Below, one piece after another: positions 45,246 to 53,140 of a stretch of 64,000 bases of DNA; within the stretch, counting starts at the first letter, position 1, and each line of letters begins with the position of its first letter. The notes under the pieces are model-generated. The model was given only the letters and a program-made list of their open reading frames with translations, did no database searches and was not told the origin of the DNA. Source of the stretch: Candidatus Scalindua sediminis (GTDB lineage Bacteria; Planctomycetota; Brocadiia; Brocadiales; Scalinduaceae); NCBI GenBank assembly GCA_008636105.1, contig VSDH01000001.1, positions 124,001 to 188,000 on the forward strand, in the 5' to 3' direction. Made by a program: the position numbers and the translations under genes.

Positions 45246-45710
45246 CTGATTAGCACTCTCACTAGAAACCATAGGTCCCATTGTATTAATCTTCTGATAC
45301 CCTTCAAATGGCCCCAATGCCCTGATGCTATCAATTACGCCGTTTATGGTTTCTACCCATTTTCCACCTTCCGCGGCAGATACCCATGAGAATTGTATTC
45401 GTTCCGGATTAATACCACAGAACTCAAGCAGTGGTCTAAAGACATTCCACCTGCGTCTGGCGTGGTAATTGCCCGAATTGTAATGACAATCTCCGGGGTG
45501 ACATCCAGAGACTAATATCCCGTCGGCTCCACGTTCAAATGCCTTTATCAGGAATAATGGGTCTATCCCTCCGGTGCATGGAAGTTTGATTACGCGAACA
45601 TTAGCCTGATATTGCTTTCTGCCTGTACCAGCAAGGTCTGCACCTGCATAGGTACACCAGTTACAGAGAAAGGCGACTATTTTGGGTTCAAATTTATTTT
45701 CTTCTGACAT
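45243..45710 (-). CDS. flxD: FlxD / MvhD-type [2Fe-2S] electron-transfer subunit
   Basis: The 155-residue protein matches MvhD: 'PKIVAFLCNWCTYAGADLAG', 'RVIKLPCTGGIDPLFL', 'GADGILVSGCHPGDCHY' and 'FSWVSAAEGGKW', with the Cys residues that bind a [2Fe-2S] cluster. MvhD carries electrons to HdrA. Its place directly after hdrA fits this. It is flanked by inverted copies of one hairpin repeat (45219-45245 and 45734-45760). Confidence 0.88.
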   Translation of the reverse strand: MSEENKFEPKIVAFLCNWCTYAGADLAGTGRKQYQANVRVIKLPCTGGIDPLFLIKAFERGADGILVSGCHPGDCHYNSGNYHARRRWNVFRPLLEFCGINPERIQFSWVSAAEGGKWVETINGVIDSIRALGPFEGYQKINTMGPMVSSESANQ

Positions 45711-45733
45711 TGTATTTTATTATTCGAATACTT

Positions 45734-45760
45734 TAGTAGCGGAAGGCTTTAGCCTTCCAC
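45734..45760 (+). repeat. Hairpin repeat (GTAGCGGAA family), copy 2
   Basis: TAGTAGCGGAAGG-CTTTAG-CCTTCCAC at 45734-45760 forms a hairpin in the spacer between hdrA and flxD. It shares TAGTAGCGGAA and the terminal TTCCAC with copy 1, in opposite orientation. Confidence 0.6.
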
Positions 45761-45788
45761 AAATTCTTTGGTAATGATGAAACACAGG

Positions 45789-47834
45789 TTAATTAAATTC
45801 TACGGCATTAATCTCTGCATATATTTGTTCGTCGTTAAAGCCTGCTAATTCTATACTCTTAGACCTGCATGTTGCCGCACACAAACCACACCCCTGGCAA
45901 AGACCCTCATTTACCCTGGCAACGGTCTTTATCACACTGCCATCGCGAGCCTTGATATCTTCCTGCTCAATCGCGCTGTATGGGCATACTTTTTGACAGT
46001 AAAAACATCCAATACATGTTGAAAATACGGGTGGAAGTTGTCTGTCTACCCTGGCAACTACAGGTTCACGTTCCAGTTCGTCAGATGAAAGCAGGGCAAG
46101 AACCTTGCTTGCCGCAGCGCCTGCCTGTGCCACTGCCTCCGGAATATCCTTGGGTCCCTGACATGTCCCTGCAAGAAAGATTCCGGCGCTGCTGCTTTCT
46201 ACCGGTTTTAATTTTGGATGTATTTCTGAAAAAAACATATCTTTATCATACTGTATGCTCAACTTTCGTGCAAATTCCCCCGCATCATCTTGTGCCTTCA
46301 TTGCTGACGCAAGTACGACCATTTCAGCTTCAATCTCAACCACTGAACCGGTTAATGTATCTGCTCCCAGTACAACCAGTTTATCACCTTTCTGATAAAC
46401 CCTTGAGACACGACCTCTGAGGTACGTGGCTCCTTCTTCTTCTATTGCCCTTTGAGCAAATTCTTCATAACTCTTCCCGGCACATCTAATATCTATATAA
46501 AATACATATGCATGACCATGATGAACCTTATGTTTATATAACATGGTATGCTTGGCCGTATACATACAACATGTCTTTGAACAATACGAACATCCTTTTG
46601 ACGGATCTCTGGATCCAACACATTGGATAAATACAATTATTTCCGGCTCTTTACCGTCAGAAGGTCTCTTTATCATACCATCAGTAGGCCCTGATGCGCT
46701 GGCAAGTCGTTCAAATTGTAAACCAGTTATTACGTCCTTATATTTACCTCCGCCATATTCACCATAGAGACCATCCTCAAGTTCACGGTAACCTGTAGCA
46801 ACAACTATGGCCCCAACTTTTTCTTCTACGATTTCATCTTCCTGTGAGTAGTCAATTGCCTTAACTGGTGCTATCGGACATGCATCGATACATTTCCTGC
46901 ACACCTTGGAGTCATTAGGTGGAATATTCTTCTTTCGCGCGTCTTTGAATAATAAACAGTTTTCCCTATCTATTACGGGTTTACTCGGAATTGCCTGTGG
47001 AAACGGAACATAGATGGCAGTTCTATTTCCGAGCCCCATATCAAATTCACTCTTTATCTTTTTACTGGGGCATACCTGCCAGCAAGAACTGCATCCCGTA
47101 CACAGGTCCAGATCAACTGACCTCGCCTTTTTTCGTATCTTGATGTCAAAATTACCTAAATAGCCACCAACGGCTTCTATCTCGGACCATGTGTACAGCT
47201 TTATGTTTTCATGTTGTGCAACTTCAACCATCTTTGGCGTCATGATACACTGTGAACAGTCGAGAGTAGGGAATGTTTCAGACAGTTGGGCCATATGGCC
47301 GCCAATCGATGCCTCTCTCTCAACCAGTATAACTTCATTTCCACCATCAGCTATATCCAGCGCTGCCTGTATTCCTGCAATACCACCTCCGATAACGAGA
47401 GCACGCTTTGTTACGTGAACCTTTATTGGCTTTAGTGATTTATCCTTTCTGGTTTTTTCGGTCATCATTCTTACTAGATCAATGGATTTTGTAGTACCCA
47501 CTGCCTTATCTTTGTGAACCCATGAACACTGTTCCCTGATGTTTGAAATCTCAACATGATATGGGTTTAAACCCGTTTTTATAGCGGCATTACGGAATGT
47601 ACGTTCGTGCATCTTGGGAGAACAGGCGGCGACAACTATTCCCGTTAACCCCTCTTCCTTAATCTTATCTCTTAACAACTTCTGGCCAGGGTCTGAACAC
47701 ATATATTTATGAGTTGTAGTATATGTAACGCCTGGATTTTTCTTTTTGGCTTCTTCTGCAACTTTCTCAACGTCAACTGTAGCAGAGATATTCGTACCAC
47801 AATGACAAACAAATACGCCTATCTTTTTACTCAC
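45789..47834 (-). CDS. hdrA: Heterodisulfide reductase subunit A (flavoprotein)
   Basis: The 681-residue protein starts 'KIGVFVCHCGTNIS', then has FAD-binding 'RALVIGGGIAGIQAALDIADGG' and 'EREASIGGHMAQLSETFPTLDCS'. 'CTGCSSCWQVCP' and 'CRKCIDACPIAP' form an inserted ferredoxin domain (about 240-320). The C-terminus has two more clusters, 'CIGCFYCQKVCPYSA' and 'CQGCGLCAATCRSKS'. In HdrABC complexes the HdrA flavin is the electron-bifurcation site, pairing reduction of ferredoxin with a disulfide or other acceptor. It is about 255 bases from hdrB because a repeat element is inserted between them. Confidence 0.95.
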   Translation of the reverse strand: MSKKIGVFVCHCGTNISATVDVEKVAEEAKKKNPGVTYTTTHKYMCSDPGQKLLRDKIKEEGLTGIVVAACSPKMHERTFRNAAIKTGLNPYHVEISNIREQCSWVHKDKAVGTTKSIDLVRMMTEKTRKDKSLKPIKVHVTKRALVIGGGIAGIQAALDIADGGNEVILVEREASIGGHMAQLSETFPTLDCSQCIMTPKMVEVAQHENIKLYTWSEIEAVGGYLGNFDIKIRKKARSVDLDLCTGCSSCWQVCPSKKIKSEFDMGLGNRTAIYVPFPQAIPSKPVIDRENCLLFKDARKKNIPPNDSKVCRKCIDACPIAPVKAIDYSQEDEIVEEKVGAIVVATGYRELEDGLYGEYGGGKYKDVITGLQFERLASASGPTDGMIKRPSDGKEPEIIVFIQCVGSRDPSKGCSYCSKTCCMYTAKHTMLYKHKVHHGHAYVFYIDIRCAGKSYEEFAQRAIEEEGATYLRGRVSRVYQKGDKLVVLGADTLTGSVVEIEAEMVVLASAMKAQDDAGEFARKLSIQYDKDMFFSEIHPKLKPVESSSAGIFLAGTCQGPKDIPEAVAQAGAAASKVLALLSSDELEREPVVARVDRQLPPVFSTCIGCFYCQKVCPYSAIEQEDIKARDGSVIKTVARVNEGLCQGCGLCAATCRSKSIELAGFNDEQIYAEINAVEFN

Positions 47835-47962
47835 TTACATTTCTCCTTGTAAATACTCACGGTAGTGTTTTCTTTGAGTGGCATAACATTAAGACTCTTC
47901 ACGGAGTTTACCCTGAGCGTTATGTTTGGATTCTTTATTGAACTTATCATATCTGTTCATGT

Positions 47963-48060
47963 AGATTCTTCGCTCTCGCCGGTCGCTCAGAATGACATAA
48001 ATCTAAGGGTTCAGAGTGACATAATCTGTCATTCTGAGGAGCGAAGCAACGAAGAATCTC
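47963..48060. repeat. Inverted repeat element between hdrA and hdrB
   Basis: AGATTCTTCG at 47963-47972 and CGAAGAATCT at 48050-48059 are inverted ends. Inside them, CTCAGAATGACAT and TGTCATTCTGAG are also inverted. The unit is of the same family as 45039-45162 but with outer and inner parts swapped, so two small mobile repeats lie in one operon. Confidence 0.7.
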
Positions 48061-48088
48061 TTACTTGAAAAACAATACGTAAACATGT

Positions 48089-48958
48089 TTATGAAAATGC
48101 ATTAACGACAGATTCTGTTTCGACAAAGTGTTTATTCAAACCAAGGCTTATGGCGCCTAAGTCCAGGGCCAGGCCAATAAGTTCTGAGATATATACAATA
48201 GGAATATTGAATTTGCGATTATATTCCTTTTCTATTTTTTTTTGCCTCATATCCAGGTTTGCATGGCACATCGGGCAAGCTACAGCTATAGCATCTGCGC
48301 CTGCTTCCACTGCACCTTCTAGAATATCGTTGGTTAGTTTTAAGACTACATCTGTTCGACTGAGTGTAAAACCGCCACCGCAGCAATTTGTCTTAAATTC
48401 CCATTCTACGGGTTTAGCCCCTATTGCTTTTACAATCTCATCCATTGACTTAGGGTCTTCCGGATCATCGAACTGAAGTACCTTTGGCGGTCTTACTAAA
48501 AGACAGCCATAATAGCTGGCGATCTTTAAATCCTTCGGGGTTTTCTTTAGATTCTTCGCTATATCATCCATGCAATAATTCTTGATTAGTTCAAGATAAT
48601 TTAAGATCTTCACACCACTATTACAAGGCATCTCAATAGCATCTTCTACTTCCTTTTTCAACTTTTCATCGTCTGCAACATCTTTCTGGGAGATTATCAA
48701 CCTTTGGGAACACATAGGGCAGGGTGCAAGTATTTCTTTAAAACCATATTTTTCTGCCAGGCTTATGTTTCTAATAGACAGGGCTGTAGATAATTTATGA
48801 TTTGTGGCATGGGCGGATGAAGCTCCACAGCAGTTCCAATCATGGATTTCTTCTAATTCGGGTCCTATTACTTGAGATACCCTTAATACTGAAGTGCCAT
48901 ATTCCTCAGAACTTGAACCCGTTGTTATTGCACAGCCTGGATAATAACCAATCCGCAT
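48089..48958 (-). CDS. hdrB: Heterodisulfide reductase subunit B
   Basis: A 289-residue protein with two CCG domains: 'WNCCGASSAHATNHKLS' with 'LAPCPMCSQRL', and 'TNCCGGGFTLSRTDVV' with 'VACPMCHANLD'. These bind the unusual non-cubane [4Fe-4S] clusters that reduce disulfides in methanogens. In bacteria of this type the physiological disulfide is not known. It lies 8 bases from hdrC and is translated together with it. Confidence 0.93.
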   Translation of the reverse strand: MRIGYYPGCAITTGSSSEEYGTSVLRVSQVIGPELEEIHDWNCCGASSAHATNHKLSTALSIRNISLAEKYGFKEILAPCPMCSQRLIISQKDVADDEKLKKEVEDAIEMPCNSGVKILNYLELIKNYCMDDIAKNLKKTPKDLKIASYYGCLLVRPPKVLQFDDPEDPKSMDEIVKAIGAKPVEWEFKTNCCGGGFTLSRTDVVLKLTNDILEGAVEAGADAIAVACPMCHANLDMRQKKIEKEYNRKFNIPIVYISELIGLALDLGAISLGLNKHFVETESVVNAFS

Positions 48959-48966
48959 TTCTTCCT

Positions 48967-49521
48967 CTATTCACATTTTTCAAATATTCGCTTAATGACA
49001 TCCTTACCTTTAATATCATGAGGTAAGAATGACAATTTCCCCTTGCTTATCAATTGGGGTGCGACTACCAAATCTTGCAATGCGGTCTTAGGTCTCTTCA
49101 TCTTGTACTCATTTAACATCCATAGTTCAGAGATACGGCCGTGCTTCTTGATGGAGTTAAGAAATGATTTATGAAATGTAGTTATATTCTTCTCTAACGG
49201 GTTGGCTAGACCTTCTTCAAGTGACATTTCTCTCAAGACGTCCATTAATTCCGCAATCTTAACCTCTTTTGGACATCTTGTTGTACAAGTTATACAGGAG
49301 GCACACAACCATATGGTCCTTGAAGTTAAGGCCTCCCGTTTGGCTCCTATCTGCACAAATCTAATGATTTGATTCGGCATGTAATCCATCTCGTAAGCTA
49401 CCGGGCATCCTGCCGTACACTTACCGCATTGGTAACACTCCCTTACTTTTATTCCACTTCTCTCTTCGACTTCTTTGGCAAAATCAGAACTTGATTCGTT
49501 CAATGAGATTTTTATCTTCAT
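48967..49521 (-). CDS. hdrC: Heterodisulfide reductase subunit C
   Basis: A soluble two-cluster ferredoxin-like protein with 'CYQCGKCTAGCPVAYEMDY' and 'CASCITCTTRCPKEVKIAE'. It passes electrons between HdrA and HdrB. I place the start at the ATG at 49521 (GGAAGA 6 bases upstream; 184 residues). The longer frame from TTG 49560 begins right at the predicted transcript start, so its first codon could not be translated. It is the first gene of the hdr-flx operon, with a strong promoter. Confidence 0.93.
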   Translation of the reverse strand: MKIKISLNESSSDFAKEVEERSGIKVRECYQCGKCTAGCPVAYEMDYMPNQIIRFVQIGAKREALTSRTIWLCASCITCTTRCPKEVKIAELMDVLREMSLEEGLANPLEKNITTFHKSFLNSIKKHGRISELWMLNEYKMKRPKTALQDLVVAPQLISKGKLSFLPHDIKGKDVIKRIFEKCE

Positions 49522-49566
49522 GTATTCTTCCAGTATATAATCATAATGATAAAAAGTCAAAATCCC

Positions 49567-49596
49567 ATTATACTATAAAAAAAAGGTAAATGTCAA
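49567..49596 (-). promoter_or_regulatory. Strong promoter of the hdr-flx operon
   Basis: On the minus strand a perfect TTGACA (49596-49591) and a perfect TATAAT (49572-49567) are 18 bases apart. Transcription would start close to 49560. This is one of the best promoters in the window and drives the eight-gene operon. Confidence 0.75.
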
Positions 49597-49678
49597 AAAA
49601 TTATTTTTTTGTACTAGATATAATTATTGCTATTTATAGTGTATTAACCCATTAAAAACTAAACTTTCTGACATTAGC

Positions 49679-49707
49679 TTGAAATTTTTGTATTCATTAA
49701 TTATATT
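49679..49707 (+). promoter_or_regulatory. Candidate promoter of the Bat operon
   Basis: TTGAAA (49679-49684) and TATATT (49702-49707) are 17 bases apart, about 40 bases before the DUF58 start. Another TATAAT lies at about 49719-49724, so the exact start is uncertain. It is divergent from the hdr promoter. Confidence 0.45.
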
Positions 49708-49747
49708 ATATAATCTGTTATAATAAACTATTTAATTGAGGTTAGTT

Positions 49748-50623
49748 ATGATTCCAAAGGAAATTTTAAAAAAGGTAAGGCAGATACAAATACGTTCAAG
49801 TCGTTTAGTGAATGATGTATTAGCCGGTGAATACGCGAGTGTCTTCAAGGGCAGGGGTATGGAGTTTGAAGGGGTAAGGGAATATCAAATTGGAGATGAT
49901 ATTCGTACAATTGATTGGAATGTCACCGCACGCCTGGGACATCCTTATATTAAAATTTTCGCGGAAGAAAGAGAATTAACCATTATGTTTCTAGTAGACC
50001 TTAGCTCATCTGGTAAATTTGGGAGTGTAAGGCAATTCAAGAATGAGATTGCAACTGAGGTCTGCGCCCTGCTTGCCCTTTCTGCGACAAGGAACAATGA
50101 CAAGGTTGGCCTTATCCTCTTTACCGATAAGATAGAAAAATTTGTTCCACCAAAAAAAGGAAAGACACATGTCCTTCGCATTATAAGAGAGGTACTTTAC
50201 TTCAAACCAGAAGGGAAGGGAACCGATATATCTACTGCTCTTGAATATCTCATAAAGGTTACAAAACGTAAGACGGTTAGTTTTCTCGTGTCTGACTTCA
50301 TTACGGAAGGTTTTGAGCATACTTTGCGAATCGCAAATAAACGTCATGATATAATTGCTGTTTCAGTAACTGACCCCCGGGAATTAGAGATACCGGATGT
50401 TGGTTTTGTTGAATTAGAAGATGCAGAAACAGGTGAGACAGTGCTTGTTGATATGTCAGATAGAAAGATAAGAGAAGAGTTTAATAGGTTAAACACAAAG
50501 ATCTTGGAAGAGAGAGCAAAGTTATTTAGGGGTATGGGTGTTGATTTAATTGATGTTAGAACTGACAGATCATACGTCGAACCAATTATGAAATTCTTCA
50601 GAATGAGGGAAAAGAGGCTTTAA
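49748..50623 (+). CDS. DUF58 domain protein of the Bat/MoxR-type system
   Basis: A 291-residue protein beginning 'MIPKEILKKVRQIQIRSSRLVNDV' with 'GRGMEFEGVREYQIGDDIRTIDWNV', the standard start and core of DUF58 proteins. It is followed by a vWA-like segment 'IMFLVDLSSSGKF'. Such proteins are thought to form a chaperone-like assembly with MoxR ATPases and Bat proteins. The ATG at 49748 with GAGG 6 bases upstream is preferred over the TTG at 49736. No moxR gene precedes it; the upstream gene is divergent hdrC. Confidence 0.9.
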   Translation: MIPKEILKKVRQIQIRSSRLVNDVLAGEYASVFKGRGMEFEGVREYQIGDDIRTIDWNVTARLGHPYIKIFAEERELTIMFLVDLSSSGKFGSVRQFKNEIATEVCALLALSATRNNDKVGLILFTDKIEKFVPPKKGKTHVLRIIREVLYFKPEGKGTDISTALEYLIKVTKRKTVSFLVSDFITEGFEHTLRIANKRHDIIAVSVTDPRELEIPDVGFVELEDAETGETVLVDMSDRKIREEFNRLNTKILEERAKLFRGMGVDLIDVRTDRSYVEPIMKFFRMREKRL

Positions 50624-50919
50624 TTCTAACATTTTCACACTTTTGATATAAGCCCTTTAGTCTATGTCATATTACCCCTCAAAACAGGTCCCCCCTTGCT
50701 CGCCTGAACAATGAAATCGAGCAGGTTCGGATAGATGGGAACTTTTAGTTTACTTTTAAGGTATATAGTTGTTAAAGGTAAGGATTTCATAAATAAGTAG
50801 TTGGTCTCTTTCTACTGTACCATAGCCCAAATACCAACACGGGTTTTCATCTACCAGATTATGTTTTGTTTGACCGGATATGGTCGACTGGTAGCCCTTA
50901 CGTAACATCTTGATCAGTT
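50624..50919. other. Non-coding spacer within the Bat operon
   Basis: This 296-base spacer between the DUF58 gene and the next Bat gene has no gene. It contains a C-rich scrap near 50675-50730 ('gcccccttgctcgcctgaac' type sequence) that resembles other degenerate repeats in the window. Confidence 0.5.
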
Positions 50920-51966
50920 ATGTATCAAATCAACATGAAAAATACTATAAAACATTCAATATTCATTATTATCCTAATCCTTGCATATTCAAAATACTCC
51001 TGCATGGCCAATGAGACAAACGTAAGCGAAGGAGATTCTAAATCCCTTATTAAAGTAAACGCTACTGTTGATAAGGCCAAAATAACGATTGGGGACAAAA
51101 TAACATATAAAATAATAGTCGATTCCCCTGAGGAAATAGAGGTTATGTTCCCTGAGACAGGAGATAAAATAGGAGAATTCACCGCAGTAGACTTTGGCGA
51201 TGAAGAGTTAAAAAGGGATGAAGGAAGGATTACGCTGGAATGGTGGTACACGCTTGAAACTTATACTACTGGTTCTTATATCATTCCTGCAATCAACGTA
51301 AAACACAAAAGAAAAGATGAGGAAGAAATAAGAGAAGCAAAAACACCTGAGATCTTTATTGAGGTTGTAAGTATATTAGATGAAAATGCAAGCGACATAA
51401 GAGACATAAAGCCCCCCGTATCACTTAACAAAAATTACTACAGGCTTTACCTGATTATTGCGATTACGCTTGGAGTGTTGGGAATAGTAGGCGCTATCAT
51501 ATTATTTTTGTATCGTAGAAAACACAGTAGAAAGATAGACTTCGTTCCAGAACCTCTACCTGCTCATGAGATTGCCTATAATGAACTTGAGAATCTGAAG
51601 GCCTTAAACCTGATATCGAAAGGCAGAATAAAAGAGCATTATTATGGCCTATCCAATATTGTCAGGCATTACATCGAAAACCGATTCAGATTGATGGCTC
51701 CCGAACGAACAACCGAGGAGTTCTTGACGGAAATGGCAATTACTGATAAGTTAGAAGAAAAACACAAACAACTTATTAGAAATTTTCTTGAGCATTGTGA
51801 TCTGGTAAAGTATGCAAAATATGGCCCTAATAATCAGGAAATAGAAGGTGCGTTTAATTCAGCAAAAACGCTGGTTGATGAAACCAGAGAAGTTTTAGAA
51901 CCCGTCCCCGCCTATACCAGAACGGGCAGGCGAATGGCTAGGCCGAGCGGAAAGGTTGCGGTATGA
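50920..51966 (+). CDS. BatD/DUF4381-like membrane protein with repeat-derived C-terminus
   Basis: A 348-residue protein with a signal peptide (about 12-30), a periplasmic beta domain that resembles BatD ('VNATVDKAKITIGDKITYKI'), one membrane helix (about 175-203, 'YLIIAITLGVLGIVGAIILF'), and a cytoplasmic helical tail typical of DUF4381 ('IKEHYYGLSNIVRHYIENRF'). Residues 328 onward ('PVPAYTRTGRRMARPSGK') are encoded by a dispersed GC-rich repeat (51901 onward). Its stop TGA overlaps the ATG of the next gene. An internal ATG at 50935 is an alternative start. Confidence 0.7.
   Translation: MYQINMKNTIKHSIFIIILILAYSKYSCMANETNVSEGDSKSLIKVNATVDKAKITIGDKITYKIIVDSPEEIEVMFPETGDKIGEFTAVDFGDEELKRDEGRITLEWWYTLETYTTGSYIIPAINVKHKRKDEEEIREAKTPEIFIEVVSILDENASDIRDIKPPVSLNKNYYRLYLIIAITLGVLGIVGAIILFLYRRKHSRKIDFVPEPLPAHEIAYNELENLKALNLISKGRIKEHYYGLSNIVRHYIENRFRLMAPERTTEEFLTEMAITDKLEEKHKQLIRNFLEHCDLVKYAKYGPNNQEIEGAFNSAKTLVDETREVLEPVPAYTRTGRRMARPSGKVAV
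51901..51938 (-). repeat. Dispersed GC-rich repeat lying inside a coding region
   Basis: The 34 bases at 51901-51934 match the inverse of 29811-29844 with one mismatch; a few more bases (to about 51938) also align. It is GC-rich DNA inside an AT-rich gene and supplies 12-13 codons near the gene's end. Confidence 0.75.
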
Positions 51967-52964
51967 TATTTTTGAAAGATCCACTAGTGCTCATCTTGAT
52001 CGTTATCTTGATACCACTTATTCTTGCAAACTACATTTTAAGAAAAGATAGTGGTAATTTAAGGTTTTCCTCTCTTAGCTATTTTAAAAAGATAAAACAA
52101 GGAAGCTTTGTTAAATTAAGACATATCCTGATTGGGCTAAGGATATTTGTAATTGTCTTGCTGATAACTGCCCTTGCGAGACCTCAATCAGGGAAAGCCC
52201 ACTCGAAGGTAAAAACCGAAGGGATCGATATAGTTCTGGCATTAGATGTATCTAGTAGTATGTTAGCGGAAGATTTTAAATCAAAGGGTAAAAGACGAAA
52301 TCGCCTTTATGTAGCCAAAGAAGTAGTTGAGGACTTTATTAAATGGCGTGAAAATGATCGTATAGGGATGGTGGTATTTGCGGGACATGCTTATACTCAG
52401 TGCCCGCTGACACCAGATTATGATGTACTATTACAGTTTCTTGAAAAAGTAAAAATTGGAATGATTGAAGATGGAACTGCAATTGGCTCTGCGATAGGTG
52501 TGTGTGTGAATAGGATAAAGTCTTCTAAAGCTAAAAGTAAGGTGATAATACTTCTAACGGATGGTCGCAACAATAGTGGTGAAATCGATCCATTAACGGC
52601 CGCAGAATTAGCAAAAACATTTGGTATAAAAATATATACAGTTGGAGCAGGAACAAAGGGACTTGCGCCTTATCCCAGAACAAATCTACTTGGATATAAG
52701 GTGTACCAATCTTTAAAAATTGAGATTGATGATGAGGTTTTGACGGAAATTGCAAAGATTACGGATGGCAGGTATTTCAGAGCGACGGATACCGACTCCC
52801 TGAAAGAAGTTTACAAGCAAATTGATAACCTGGAAAAGACCGAAATGGAAGTCACCAAATACACAGAGCACAACGAACTTTTTCATTATTTAGTAATCCC
52901 TGCATTAGGAATATTCCTTTTTGAGATTGTTCTTGCAAATACAAGGTTCAAAAAAATTCCCTGA
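51963..52964 (+). CDS. BatA-like von Willebrand factor A membrane protein (first copy)
   Basis: A 333-residue protein with the BatA-type layout: two N-terminal membrane helices (about 6-24 and 56-76), a vWA domain with the metal site 'LALDVSSSMLAEDF', 'GMVVFAGHAYTQCPLTPDY', a conserved Thr in 'EDGTAIGSAIG' and 'IILLTDGRNNSGEI', then a C-terminal membrane helix. It overlaps the previous gene by 4 bases (ATGA). A paralogue follows at 53141. Confidence 0.88.
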   Translation: MIFLKDPLVLILIVILIPLILANYILRKDSGNLRFSSLSYFKKIKQGSFVKLRHILIGLRIFVIVLLITALARPQSGKAHSKVKTEGIDIVLALDVSSSMLAEDFKSKGKRRNRLYVAKEVVEDFIKWRENDRIGMVVFAGHAYTQCPLTPDYDVLLQFLEKVKIGMIEDGTAIGSAIGVCVNRIKSSKAKSKVIILLTDGRNNSGEIDPLTAAELAKTFGIKIYTVGAGTKGLAPYPRTNLLGYKVYQSLKIEIDDEVLTEIAKITDGRYFRATDTDSLKEVYKQIDNLEKTEMEVTKYTEHNELFHYLVIPALGIFLFEIVLANTRFKKIP

Positions 52965-53062
52965 GTTTATTTAGAGTCCCTTTAGAAGTCATAATTTATG
53001 AAATATGAAAGGTGGGCAATGCCCATCCTACTACTGCTTAATATTATATTATTTTTAGATAA

Positions 53063-53108
53063 ACCACCCCTCTTCCCCTCCTTCGTAAGGAGGGGATTAA
53101 GGGGAGGT
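53063..53108. repeat. Palindromic repeat between the two vWA genes
   Basis: CCCCTCCTT (53075-53083) is inverted by AAGGAGGGG (53087-53095) around a 3-base loop, and ACCACCCCT (53063-53071) by AGGGGAGGT (53100-53108). It is a compact nested palindrome in the 176-base gap. T-rich sequence follows it, so it could also attenuate transcription. Confidence 0.6.
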
Positions 53109-53140
53109 ATTTTTAAATTGAGAAAACTACCAACATTATT

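Noticed and set aside
47865-48068. A 67-codon plus-strand frame in the hdrA-hdrB gap
   Set aside because: Its end ('CHSEERSNEESLT') is the typical translation of the TCATTCTGAGGAGCGAAG repeat, not a gene.
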